Shown: in pieces, positions 1-7,756 of the stretch
Numbering within the stretch: the first letter of the stretch is position 1
How the letters are laid out: each line of letters begins with the position of its first letter
Translations under genes and position numbers: made by a program
The notes under the pieces: generated by a model
Told to the model about the DNA's origin: nothing
The model's input: only the letters and a program-made list of their open reading frames with translations
The model's database searches: none
Source of the DNA: Bacteroides sp. OM05-12
GTDB lineage: Bacteria > Bacteroidota > Bacteroidia > Bacteroidales > Bacteroidaceae
DNA: 64,000 bases
Assembly (NCBI RefSeq): GCF_003438995.1
Contig: NZ_QSUN01000008.1
Coordinates: forward strand, 81,668-145,667
Reading direction: 5' to 3'

Positions 1-155
1 TGTCACTTGTCACTGTTTCAATCAACCTGATGTTATATAGTGAAACTATAATAAAACAAGCTATTCTTTTATGAAGCACGCTTATAAATCGAATATTTTT
101 ATCTAAATTTGCATTAGTTTAGAAAATATGAATAAAGCATTAGCTTTAACTTTTT

Positions 156-281
156 GATATCTGAAAAATCGCCAATTTGAAGATCTGTCAAAGAAGTAAA
201 GTCTGGTGCTCACGCTTACGGCGTGGGCTTTACTTTCTTTTATTTGACAGATCAGGTGTTTGGCGATACCTTCAGATATGA
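156..281. repeat. long imperfect hairpin with a repeated arm
   Basis: The two arms read ATATCTGAA..ATCGCCAA..AGATCTGTCAAA..AAGTAAAG and its reverse complement, closing on a GC-rich tip around 208-226. The first 20 bases of the left arm (157-176) occur again in direct orientation at 357-376, exactly 200 bases further on, so the motif is present three times with one copy inverted. No coding sequence explains it: the short minus-strand reading frame across it is only the hairpin read through. It could be a MITE-like remnant or a structured RNA. Confidence 0.6.
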
Positions 282-476
282 ATAAAAAAAGTAAGTTCAC
301 GCTTTTTTTATGTTTCTATGCATCATGTAGTATTATGTATTACTTTTCTTGCTCCTATATCTGAAAAATCGCCAATTGAAGTAAGTATATCAGTCGGGAA
401 AAGTTCAAGTCCTATACATAATATAAAGAATAACGACTGCATAAGGGCTTGCAGGTTATGACAGGCAAATAAAACC

Positions 477-683
477 ATGAAACCTATCGGACAACTTATC
501 AAGGCACGATTGATGGAAAGAGGAATGACTGTTTCTCACCTCGCTCGCTTACTTTCTTGTGAACGTGCTAATCTCTACCGACTTTTCGAAAAGGACAGTA
601 TCGATACGCGATTGTTATTACGTATTTCCCGTGCTTTGGATTATGATTTCTTTCAACTGTATTCAAATGAATTACAAAAGTAA
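477..683 (+). CDS. small helix-turn-helix protein (XRE-like)
   Basis: This 68-residue protein is almost entirely one HTH fold. Residues about 17-37 (MTVSHLARLL, then ERANLYRLF) fit a turn followed by a recognition helix, and a C-terminal helix with FFQLY closes the fold. It has no signal peptide, membrane segment or second domain, so a DNA-binding regulator is the likely role. It is followed at once by an array of GTATC/GATAC half-sites, which could be its own binding region; that link is inferred from position. Small single-domain HTH proteins of this kind are common in Bacteroides accessory DNA. The target genes are unknown; the envelope genes downstream are candidates. Confidence 0.7.
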   Translation: MKPIGQLIKARLMERGMTVSHLARLLSCERANLYRLFEKDSIDTRLLLRISRALDYDFFQLYSNELQK

Positions 684-688
684 ATCTG

Positions 689-727
689 TGTATCAAATAC
701 GATACAAAAATGTATCATTTGTATCAT
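689..727. promoter_or_regulatory. phased GTATC half-site array
   Basis: GTATC at 690, its inverse GATAC at 701, then GTATC at 712 and 721. The spacings are 11, 11 and 9 bases, about one helical turn each, which suits cooperative binding on one DNA face. The array lies between the small HTH gene and the PDZ gene. Regulation by the HTH protein is inference. Confidence 0.4.
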
Positions 728-808
728 ATGTCATATAGATCTCTTTGATGCTTTTTCGCGTTCTTTGCACAATGAAAATTAATGATATTAATTTTAGATG
801 CAAGCATT

Positions 809-2275
809 ATGAAAAAATTATTTCTCCTTTTTGTAGTAATAAGTGTAATGACACTCCCCCTCTGTGCGGCAGTTAACAGTTCTACTAATGCAATGTGGGT
901 CAATCGGCTAAAAAAGTATAATCCGGACAAATTGACCGTAGTAAGTTTCTACAATTTCATCTATATGGATGATATAACAGGGACAAAAGATTTCGTACCT
1001 GCTAATTTAGATTATATCATCTCTATAAACGGAAAAGATGTAAACACTATAGTACCCGAAGACATCTATCCTATGCTAAATGGACGCGACGGACGAGTGA
1101 GTTTGGTTTTGCACTCGATACTCCACGATGTAGACTATGACCTTGAATATACCCCCGTCAACTTGAATATGCGCGGTTTCGACGAAACATTTGAAAATTT
1201 AGATGGGGTGTTTGTCTTTAGTAGTTCAATAATAGACAACTATAAAAATAGTGGGATAGAAATTAAAACAGATGACGACATTCCCGACTGGAGCAAATTC
1301 CGTAAAGTATCTATTGTATTATCTTCATCAGATCCGCTATTAGAAAAGGAGCTTGCCAAAGAAGCTCTCAATTCTTTAATGAATAGCGGATTTCCACTCA
1401 TCGTCGATGACGAAAATCCCGATATGATTCTCAAAGTATCATTCAACGAGGAAGAATCAGTTACATCCACTTATGTTCCGCAAACAACGACCTATGTTGA
1501 CCGGGGAAGTAATACTTATGTAACACAAGGGAAATACGGTACTTATATAAACTCATTTAAACGCTCTCCTCAAAAAATAACTGACGGCGGTTATACTCAT
1601 GAAAATATATCAAGCACTCATTTTTTAGAAGTTTCTTTGTTAGACGCAAAAAAAATGCTAGATCCAAATCAAAGCATTCCGCCAGTCCTATGGCAACTTC
1701 GCTACTCAAAAAGATTGAACTATAGTGAAAGCCTCAGTTCAGCCAGTCATAAGGTACTTAAGTATTGTCGCGCTTTCCCGGGTAGAAATGTATTTTTGCA
1801 ACCTTGCAAGGCATGGTCAGGTGTTTGTTGGGATGAAAACTTTCCTATAGTAACCGACATATATAAAGATAGCCCGGCAGATAAATTGGGACTTCAGCCT
1901 GGTGATGAAATACTTAAAATCAATGGTAAGTCACGTATCGAGGTAAAATATAAAATGTATCTTAACGGAAGGTTACAAAGAGAATCTCATCCCATCTCTA
2001 TTAAATTCAAAAAACAATGTTTGGGAAAATTGCTTACCGGACTTACAGATGTATTTCCATATGCCTTCCAAGAAAGTCCAATATGTAATCGTATTGAAAA
2101 CAATGCTTTTTTTGATTATTGTGAAATAAGTTTTCCTGCATTTATCCACCAGGCAAACAAAAACGACACATACGAAATCAAACGTAATGGCAAAAAGATG
2201 ATTTTAACAGGCAATCTCTACGATAAATGCTATTTTTTATCGGTTGATGTCAATTTCTTGAACCCAAAGAAATAA
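809..2275 (+). CDS. secreted PDZ-domain protein of unknown function
   Basis: I chose the ATG at 809 (MKKLFLLFVVIS) because a hydrophobic signal peptide of about 20 residues starts there; the frame is open nine codons further upstream. A clear PDZ module sits near residues 340-400 (SPADKLGLQPGDEILKINGK). A second, weaker PDZ-like half is near residues 55-100 (LDYIISINGKDV). Between them, residues about 170-330 resemble lipoprotein domains of the DUF4136 type, with paired strands and the phrase NPDMILKVSF. No protease triad is visible, so this is not a DegP/CtpA protease. It is probably periplasmic or membrane-associated scaffolding. It is followed after a short gap by another envelope gene. 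The function is not recognised. Confidence 0.7.
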   Translation: MKKLFLLFVVISVMTLPLCAAVNSSTNAMWVNRLKKYNPDKLTVVSFYNFIYMDDITGTKDFVPANLDYIISINGKDVNTIVPEDIYPMLNGRDGRVSLVLHSILHDVDYDLEYTPVNLNMRGFDETFENLDGVFVFSSSIIDNYKNSGIEIKTDDDIPDWSKFRKVSIVLSSSDPLLEKELAKEALNSLMNSGFPLIVDDENPDMILKVSFNEEESVTSTYVPQTTTYVDRGSNTYVTQGKYGTYINSFKRSPQKITDGGYTHENISSTHFLEVSLLDAKKMLDPNQSIPPVLWQLRYSKRLNYSESLSSASHKVLKYCRAFPGRNVFLQPCKAWSGVCWDENFPIVTDIYKDSPADKLGLQPGDEILKINGKSRIEVKYKMYLNGRLQRESHPISIKFKKQCLGKLLTGLTDVFPYAFQESPICNRIENNAFFDYCEISFPAFIHQANKNDTYEIKRNGKKMILTGNLYDKCYFLSVDVNFLNPKK

Positions 2276-2309
2276 TTAGAACGTGTCATTAATTTATAAT
2301 CGAAAGAAT

Positions 2310-3224
2310 ATGAAAAAAGCATCAATGAGTTTTGTTATAAAACAAAGAAGAACATTATGCCTATTTTTATTAATTATACCTACTTTTCTTACAGCGCAAG
2401 ATATTGTCAATATTTTCAGGGTTGGTAGTGATATTTGCGAACCGGTTACATTGAAAACATCCAAAGGTACTTATACAGTAAGAGGTAGTATTACTATCAA
2501 TGGTAATCTTTCTTGGTTTGAGGCTTATGACTGTCAGAAAAGACAGATTGTGAATCCGGGAGGTTCTACATCTATACGTAGTGGACAACCCACCGTACGC
2601 ACTTATGTTCTCAAAACTTTATACCATGACAGTAGTTCCGGTACATCAGGCAATACTAATACTTACCGTAGAGAAGTCCAGGAAAATACGGTTAATGTAG
2701 TAGAAAATGCAGTTTCCAACTTGGGTAGCAGTATGGGGCGAATGGCTTATTCGGGCATGAGATACTCGGCTGTAGGCTATCCTAATCTTACATTTAATTT
2801 AGGTGCTTCGCATATGTATGGTGAATTCGCCCGGTTAAAAGCGTGCCTTGGTAATGCAGGAGGTTTTATTCTTTATGGTGGAGTAGGTAAAGACTGGATA
2901 TTCAATAGTGACAATAAAGATAAACTTTCCTGGCATAGTGGACTCGGTTATTACGGTATTTGGGGAGATGACGATGAACAGGAATTTAATATGGGCGTTA
3001 CTTTTTCTGAAACACCGGTGTGTCCCGGATATGCTTTGAGCTTAGATTTATCGTATAATTATTATTTCGGTGATTCTACCCGTTTCGGAGTTTTTGGTGG
3101 TTTGGGATTAGGTATTGGTAACTTGAAAGAGGCTTTCAAAACAAAAGAAGGAGACAAATTTGGCGGAAAGTTTGTTTGGGATATCACTCTAGGGATTGCT
3201 ATAAAATTGTTTGCTGGTGATTAA
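2310..3224 (+). CDS. secreted envelope protein, probable beta-barrel, function unknown
   Basis: The ATG at 2310 (MKKASMSF) is preferred because it gives a signal sequence ending near FLTAQ. The frame is open nine codons further upstream. The first part of the mature protein has a beta-rich stretch (SKGTYTVRGSITINGNLSWF). From about residue 165 there are alternating aromatic and glycine-rich strands (GGVGKDWIF, HSGLGYYGIW, GYALSLDLSYNYYF, GVFGGLGLGIG), the pattern of outer-membrane beta-barrels. It ends with a hydrophobic strand but not a canonical terminal Phe. It lies 34 bases after the PDZ gene on the same strand, so the two are probably co-transcribed. I do not recognise the family. Confidence 0.65.
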   Translation: MKKASMSFVIKQRRTLCLFLLIIPTFLTAQDIVNIFRVGSDICEPVTLKTSKGTYTVRGSITINGNLSWFEAYDCQKRQIVNPGGSTSIRSGQPTVRTYVLKTLYHDSSSGTSGNTNTYRREVQENTVNVVENAVSNLGSSMGRMAYSGMRYSAVGYPNLTFNLGASHMYGEFARLKACLGNAGGFILYGGVGKDWIFNSDNKDKLSWHSGLGYYGIWGDDDEQEFNMGVTFSETPVCPGYALSLDLSYNYYFGDSTRFGVFGGLGLGIGNLKEAFKTKEGDKFGGKFVWDITLGIAIKLFAGD

Positions 3225-3311
3225 GACCAGTAAAAGAGTTTTTTTTACGATAAAAAAACGTAAAGATACCTGTGTGAAATAATAATACTATAAACACTAA
3301 AAAACAAAGTT

Positions 3312-3733
3312 ATGAAAACAATTACATTAGGAAAAAGGAACATGTATTCTTGGTTATTGTGGGTATTCGTGTGTGTGATTCCTATGGGAATATTAACGTC
3401 TTGTGGTGATGACGATGATGAAAATGATAAAGATGGTGTAATAACGGTAGATTCATATTACGGAGCAACAATTGACAGTTCTTTTTTCTTCCATCCTATG
3501 TTTTCGCGTGCCGGAATTTTTTCTGATGATGTTGTATCAGAAATAGGACCTGTAAATGGGCTTGAAGATATAACGTCTATTCCTCATATGGATGGAATGA
3601 AAAACTTTCTACTCAGGAAGGCTATGGTTATGTAGTGTATAACAAAAGTTATAACAGGTATTCGAAAGTATATATAGTGAAGAAAACGGAAGAAAGGACC
3701 ATTGCGAAATATCAATGTCCTTTCATTCCTTAA
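3312..3733 (+). pseudogene. frameshifted lipoprotein (DUF5036-like)
   Basis: The intact part begins with a lipoprotein signal (MGILTSC, then an acidic DDDD run) and reads to a stop at 3635. The conserved ending typical of this small Bacteroides lipoprotein type is in the +1 shifted frame from about 3593: WNEKLSTQEGYGYVVYNKS, then YSKVYIVKK, then KYQCPF, with a stop at 3731. Restoring one G in the ATGGATGG run near 3590 would give IPHMGWNEKL and a single protein of about 140 residues. The gene is therefore interrupted by a single-base loss, real or a sequencing error. The family name is from memory of the GYGYVV..KYQ.PF pattern and is moderately sure. Confidence 0.7.
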
Positions 3734-3738
3734 ATATT

Positions 3739-3774
3739 AAAAAAGGCAAACTTCTTTCAAGTTTGTCTTTTTTA
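3739..3774 (+). terminator. rho-independent terminator
   Basis: A 15-bp stem (AAAAAAGGCAAACTT with AAGTTTGTCTTTTTT, one G-T pair) and a 5-base loop end in a T run. It lies just after the shifted-frame stop at 3733, which supports the idea that the lipoprotein gene originally extended that far. Confidence 0.8.
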
Positions 3775-3895
3775 ATATCAAATTTAAGAAACGATTCTTA
3801 CTTGGTTTCTTTATATTTGTACATAGCCAGATACTCAATTCACCTAATTGACTATACGATCTAAATAACTCAAACCGATTCTAATTTATCCGATG

Positions 3896-4003
3896 TCAAT
3901 AATGTCACCTTTTCAATCAACCCGATGTTTTTGAAAAACACCCTGATGTTTGTTCACAATCAACCTTATGTTTTTAAAAAACATCAAGGTGATTGTTTCA
4001 GTC
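3896..4003. repeat. GATG palindromic repeat cluster
   Basis: Several copies of a core like TCAACCCGATGTTTTT and its inverse AAAAACATCAAGGT are packed here. The same family occurs at 18-45, 9335-9400 and 38273-38352, always in intergenic DNA. The copies can form stem-loops. No coding potential is seen. Confidence 0.6.
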
Positions 4004-4020
4004 ATTACCAATACTATATA

Positions 4021-4401
4021 CTATTTATTCAATTTGGAAAGAAAACGTTCCCGGTCAACGATATAGCGAATATGTGTACCTTCACCTACCACTCCGGCTT
4101 CATCACTCGCTTTTACGGAAAAAGTAAGTTTACGACCGTCAACCTCAGTGAGTACCGCAGTGGCAGATACCTCCGCACCAAGCGGAGACGGTTTGATATG
4201 TGAGGTATTCATCATTGCACCTACCGTAGTGGCTCCTTCGGACAACTCCGCAGCGACAGCTTTCATCGCTGCATTCTCCATCAATGCCACCATTGCAGGA
4301 GTAGCAAAAACTTCCATATCTCCCGAGCCCATCGTTATAGCTGTATTTTCCTTTTTTACAACTGCTTTACTTGTAAATGTTAATCCTGTTTCCATACCCA
4401 A
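4021..4401 (-). CDS. hotdog-fold thioesterase (FlK-like)
   Basis: This 126-residue single-domain protein fits the hotdog thioesterase fold related to fluoroacetyl-CoA thioesterase FlK. It starts with a beta strand, has a central helix (ATPAMVALMENAAMKAV), the segment TTVGAMMNTSHIKPSPLG and two final strands (KLTFSVKASDEAGVVGEGTHIRYIV cut here for length at its middle). In the FlK family the Glu of the central helix (here LMENAA) and a His near HIKPSP are the likely catalytic positions. The substrate is probably a small acyl-CoA. It is monocistronic, with its own -7 box at 4426-4433. Confidence 0.8.
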   Translation of the reverse strand: MGMETGLTFTSKAVVKKENTAITMGSGDMEVFATPAMVALMENAAMKAVAAELSEGATTVGAMMNTSHIKPSPLGAEVSATAVLTEVDGRKLTFSVKASDEAGVVGEGTHIRYIVDRERFLSKLNK

Positions 4402-4425
4402 TTACTGTTATTATATTCAATGAGG

Positions 4426-4433
4426 CAAAAGTA
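4426..4433 (-). promoter_or_regulatory. -7 box for the thioesterase gene
   Basis: On the minus strand this reads TACTTTTG, matching Bacteroides TAnnTTTG, about 25 bases before the start codon. Confidence 0.6.
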
Positions 4434-4476
4434 ATACTTTTAAGTAACTAAAGAAAACCGAGCTAATAAAAATAAC

Positions 4477-4523
4477 GAACCACCGAAAACAGACCTCACT
4501 AACACAGTCGTTTTCGATGGTTC
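4477..4523 (-). terminator. stem-loop after eda
   Basis: GAACCA(c)CGAAAAC pairs with GTTTTCG(a)TGGTTC. On the minus strand it is followed by a T-rich stretch (GTTATTTTTATT). It lies downstream of eda and before the thioesterase promoter, so it probably ends the kdgK-eda transcript. Confidence 0.55.
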
Positions 4524-4632
4524 ATCACCTTTAAAACACCTTTAAACAAAATGATAGAAATGCCTTCTTACTAACTAACCCAATCGAAGGATTTCAAAGT
4601 ACAGCTTAATCATTAAGCCGTTTTTTATTGCA

Positions 4633-5301
4633 TTATTTACGAGCTTCCTGAATATAGCTTAATGCTTCTTTACATTTAGCTGTTACGTAAGCCCAATCTT
4701 CAGCAGCAACTTTATCATTCGGGAAAAGTTTAGAGCCCATACCTACACAGAATACTCCGGCTTTAACCCAACCTGTCAGATTTTCCTGTGTCGGTTCAAC
4801 ACCACCGGTAACCATCAACTTAGACCATGGCATAGGAGCTAACAAACCTTTCACTAATTTTGTACCGAGAACGTCACCCGGGAATATCTTGCAAAGATCG
4901 CAACCGGCTTCTTGTGCGAAACCTACTTCAGAAACACTTCCGCATCCCGGAGTATAGGCAACTAAACGGCGATTACAAATCTTAGCGATTTCCGGATTAA
5001 ACAACGGACCTACAACGAAATTAGCACCAAGCTGTAAATAAAGGGCAGCAGTTGCCGGATCAACGATAGAACCTACTCCCATCGCCATTTCAGGACATTC
5101 TTTGGCTGCGAACTTCACTACTTCGGCAAACACTTCGTGAGCGAAGTCACCACGATTAGTGAATTCAAATGCACGAACTCCACCTTCGTAACAGGCTTTC
5201 ACTACTTTCTTTGCTACTTCTGCATCTTTATGGTAAAACACAGGAACCATGCCGGTAGAACCAATCTTGTTCAATACGGCTATCTTATCAAACTTTGCCA
5301 T
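4633..5301 (-). CDS. eda: KDPG / 4-hydroxy-2-oxoglutarate aldolase
   Basis: The enzyme cleaves 2-keto-3-deoxy-6-phosphogluconate to pyruvate and glyceraldehyde-3-phosphate, the last step of uronate breakdown. It is a single class I aldolase TIM barrel of normal length (222 residues). The Schiff-base lysine is in LCKIFPGD. The strand with the general-base Glu is FEFTNRGD, and the phosphate-binding glycine loop is VTGGVEPT near the end. It is cytosolic. It follows kdgK by 80 bases in the same direction, so the two form an operon whose products act in sequence. Confidence 0.93.
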   Translation of the reverse strand: MAKFDKIAVLNKIGSTGMVPVFYHKDAEVAKKVVKACYEGGVRAFEFTNRGDFAHEVFAEVVKFAAKECPEMAMGVGSIVDPATAALYLQLGANFVVGPLFNPEIAKICNRRLVAYTPGCGSVSEVGFAQEAGCDLCKIFPGDVLGTKLVKGLLAPMPWSKLMVTGGVEPTQENLTGWVKAGVFCVGMGSKLFPNDKVAAEDWAYVTAKCKEALSYIQEARK

Positions 5302-5381
5302 TTTATTTTTTAGTTATATAAATTAAGAATGACGAGTATTCCCCGTTTTCCATTCTTAATTGTTAATTATTAATTCAAATC

Positions 5382-6407
5382 CTATCTCTGTACACGACCA
5401 CTAGCATCACCACCAGCCAAAGCTTCAACTTCTTCCACAGAAACTAAGTTAAAGTCACCATTAATCGTATGCTTCAAAGCAGAAGCGGCTACAGCGAACT
5501 CAAGAGCAGCACCTTGGTTAGGCTTCGTCATCAAACCATGGATAATACCACCGGAGAATGAATCACCACCACCTACACGGTCAATAATAGGATTAATATC
5601 GTAGCGTTTTGATTCATAGAATTCGCTACCGTTGTAAATCATAGCTTTCCATCCGTTGTGAGTGGCAGAGAATGATTCACGAAGAGTAGAAATAACATAT
5701 TTAAATCCAAATTCTTTTGCCATTGCCTTGAAGATACCCTTATAGCCCTCAGCATTTGTTTCACCCGCCTCTACATTAGCATCCGGTTTGAAGCCCAAGC
5801 AAAGTTCGGCATCTTCTTCGTTACCGATACAAACATCAACATATTGCATCAAAGGTTTCATAATAGACTGCGCTTTTTCCTTTGTCCACAATTTCTTACG
5901 GAAGTTTAAATCAACAGAAACAGTTACACCGTGACGCTTTGCAGCCTCACAAGCCAACTTAGTTAATTCGGCAGCTTTATCAGAAATAGCGGGAGTAATA
6001 CCTGACCAATGGAACCAGTCGGCACCTTCCATAATAGCATCAAAATCAAAATCAGCAGCATCCGCTTCTGCAATGGCTGAGTGAGCACGGTCATAAATAA
6101 CCTTACTCGGACGCATGGATGCACCTGTTTCAAGATAGTAAATACCAACGCGGTCACCACCACGCGCAATGAAATCAGTCTTTACACCATATTTTCTTAA
6201 AGCATTTACAGCCGACTGACCAATCTCGTGTTTTGGGAGTTTAGTTACGAAATATGCATCGTGTCCATAATTAGCGCAACTAACGGCAACGTTAGCTTCA
6301 CCACCACCATACACAACATCAAATGAATCAGACTGAACAAAACGAGTATTACCCGGAGTTGACAATCTCAACATGATTTCGCCTAATGTAACAACTTTCT
6401 TTCCCAT
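5382..6407 (-). CDS. kdgK: 2-keto-3-deoxygluconate kinase (PfkB family)
   Basis: It phosphorylates KDG to KDPG with ATP, feeding Eda encoded next to it. The PfkB family signatures are clear: the N-terminal YGGGEANVAVSCA sugar-binding motif near residue 33 and the C-terminal DRVGGGDSFSGG motif, whose Asp is the catalytic base and whose glycines form the anion hole. At 341 residues it has the usual length. The choice of KDG over other sugars rests on the eda and uxaA neighbours. The promoter faces the LacI-family gene and overlaps an operator-like palindrome. Confidence 0.88.
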   Translation of the reverse strand: MGKKVVTLGEIMLRLSTPGNTRFVQSDSFDVVYGGGEANVAVSCANYGHDAYFVTKLPKHEIGQSAVNALRKYGVKTDFIARGGDRVGIYYLETGASMRPSKVIYDRAHSAIAEADAADFDFDAIMEGADWFHWSGITPAISDKAAELTKLACEAAKRHGVTVSVDLNFRKKLWTKEKAQSIMKPLMQYVDVCIGNEEDAELCLGFKPDANVEAGETNAEGYKGIFKAMAKEFGFKYVISTLRESFSATHNGWKAMIYNGSEFYESKRYDINPIIDRVGGGDSFSGGIIHGLMTKPNQGAALEFAVAASALKHTINGDFNLVSVEEVEALAGGDASGRVQR

Positions 6408-6536
6408 AGTTTTGTTTTTTAATAAATAAGTTATTAATTAATATATTATGTTTCAATTTATAATCAAACACTTAAATACGGCACAAACTGCTGATATAAA
6501 GGTGATACAGAACAATATCATACTTAAAATATATCT

Positions 6537-6557
6537 TCCGTGTGCGTGCACAAAGAT
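6537..6557. promoter_or_regulatory. operator-like palindrome 1
   Basis: GTGTGCGTGCACAA is an imperfect palindrome. Reversed (TTGTGCACGCACAC), it matches the second site at 6617-6637 (TTGTGCCCGTGCACGAA). It overlaps the kdgK -7 box. This is the arrangement expected for a LacI-family repressor. Confidence 0.6.
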
Positions 6558-6580
6558 ACAACAATTTTCGTAATTACAAA
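6551..6580 (-). promoter_or_regulatory. kdgK-eda promoter
   Basis: The minus strand reads TATCTTTG at 6558-6551 (-7) and TTTG at 6580-6577 (-33), with 18 bases between the boxes. Both boxes match the Bacteroides consensus. Confidence 0.75.
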
Positions 6581-6586
6581 AATTGT
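6561..6586. promoter_or_regulatory. 26-bp palindrome between divergent promoters
   Basis: ACAATTTT(C)GTAATTAC(A)AAAATTGT is self-complementary except for one symmetric mismatch. It covers the -33 regions of both divergent promoters. It may be a third regulator site or the site of a different protein. Confidence 0.5.
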
Positions 6587-6588
6587 TA

Positions 6589-6596
6589 TATATTTG
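6589..6596 (+). promoter_or_regulatory. -7 box of the LacI-type regulator gene
   Basis: TATATTTG matches TAnnTTTG, 64 bases before the start codon. Operator-like site 2 lies just downstream, in the expected 5' UTR. Confidence 0.65.
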
Positions 6597-6616
6597 TGAC
6601 GAAAAAATTGAAATTA

Positions 6617-6637
6617 TTATTGTGCCCGTGCACGAAG
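6617..6637. promoter_or_regulatory. operator-like palindrome 2
   Basis: TTGTGCCCGTGCACGAA shares the TTGTGC half-site with site 1, about 80 bases away. Two sites at this distance would allow looping across both promoters, and the second suggests autoregulation. Confidence 0.6.
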
Positions 6638-6659
6638 TCCTATATAAATAAGGTATAAT

Positions 6660-7730
6660 ATGAATAAACTACCTGAGAGAATCAGAATAAAAGACATTGC
6701 CAGGCTGGCAGATGTATCCGTTGGAACAGTAGACCGCGTCATACACGGCCGTTCCGGAGTATCAGAATCGAGCCGTAAACGAGTTGAGGAAATATTGAAG
6801 CAACTGGACTACCAACCCAATATGTATGCAAGTGCCCTTGCCTCCAACAAAAAGTATCTATTCTCTTGTCTTCTGCCCCAACATCTGGAAGGAGAATATT
6901 GGACAGCAGTAGAAAAGGGAATAAATGAAGCCATTACCACCTATTCCGATTTTCATATCTCAGTAAAAACAGCCTATTATGATCCTTATGATTATACTTC
7001 TTTTTTAGCGGCAGCCCAAAAGGTGCTATCCGAAACACCGGATGGAGTTATATTTGCTCCCACGGCACCTCAGTTTACCAAGATATTTACCGATGAATTG
7101 GATTCTCTTCTTATACCTTATATATATATAGACTCTAATATTAAAGAAATTCCCCCGTTGGCATTCTTCGGACAAAACTCCCGTCAAAGCGGATATTTTG
7201 CCGCCCGCATGCTAATGATGATTGCCGATAATAAAGAGGAGATTGTTATATTCCGTAAAATTAATGAAGGAATCGTAGGATCAAACCAACAGGAAAACAG
7301 AGAAATAGGATTTAAACAATATATGCAGGAACATCATCCCGACTGTAAGATACTGGAGCTTGACCTTCATGCAAAACGTCCGAGTGAAGATAATAGTATG
7401 CTGGACAAATTCTTTGAAGAACATCCGAATGTCACTTGCGGTATTACCTTTAACTCCAAAGTATATATCATCGGCGAATATCTGCAAAATAGGAAAAAGG
7501 ATAATTTCGGCTTGGTGGGATATGATTTATTAGACCGCAACGTAGTTAGCTTAAAACAGGGTTTTGTAACGTTCCTCATTGCCCAGCAACCGGAGATACA
7601 AGGGTACAACAGTATAAAAGCATTTTGCGAACACCTTATTTTCAAGAAAGACATACAGACCATTAATTATATGCCGATTGACCTTATTACCAAAGAGACG
7701 ATCGACTACTATTTAAAATTTCAACAATAA
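6660..7730 (+). CDS. LacI-family transcriptional regulator
   Basis: Residues about 8-30 form the LacI HTH (IKDIARLADVSVGTVDRVI), followed by the hinge helix region (QPNMYASALAS). The rest is a periplasmic-binding-protein-like sensor domain (peripla_BP), as in RbsR or CcpA, of normal length at 356 residues. It sits between the divergent kdgK-eda operon and uxaA, so it probably controls uronate catabolism, with a hexuronate-derived effector such as KDG. That effector is inference. Two TTGTGC-type palindromes in the divergent region are likely binding sites. Unlike AraC- or GntR-type uronate regulators in other phyla, a LacI protein is used here. Confidence 0.9.
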   Translation: MNKLPERIRIKDIARLADVSVGTVDRVIHGRSGVSESSRKRVEEILKQLDYQPNMYASALASNKKYLFSCLLPQHLEGEYWTAVEKGINEAITTYSDFHISVKTAYYDPYDYTSFLAAAQKVLSETPDGVIFAPTAPQFTKIFTDELDSLLIPYIYIDSNIKEIPPLAFFGQNSRQSGYFAARMLMMIADNKEEIVIFRKINEGIVGSNQQENREIGFKQYMQEHHPDCKILELDLHAKRPSEDNSMLDKFFEEHPNVTCGITFNSKVYIIGEYLQNRKKDNFGLVGYDLLDRNVVSLKQGFVTFLIAQQPEIQGYNSIKAFCEHLIFKKDIQTINYMPIDLITKETIDYYLKFQQ

Positions 7731-7756
7731 AACATTAAACTTATTTATAGAATAAA

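Noticed and set aside
103..300. 65-residue minus-strand frame at the left end
   Set aside because: It is the long hairpin read through, with no start context or domain.
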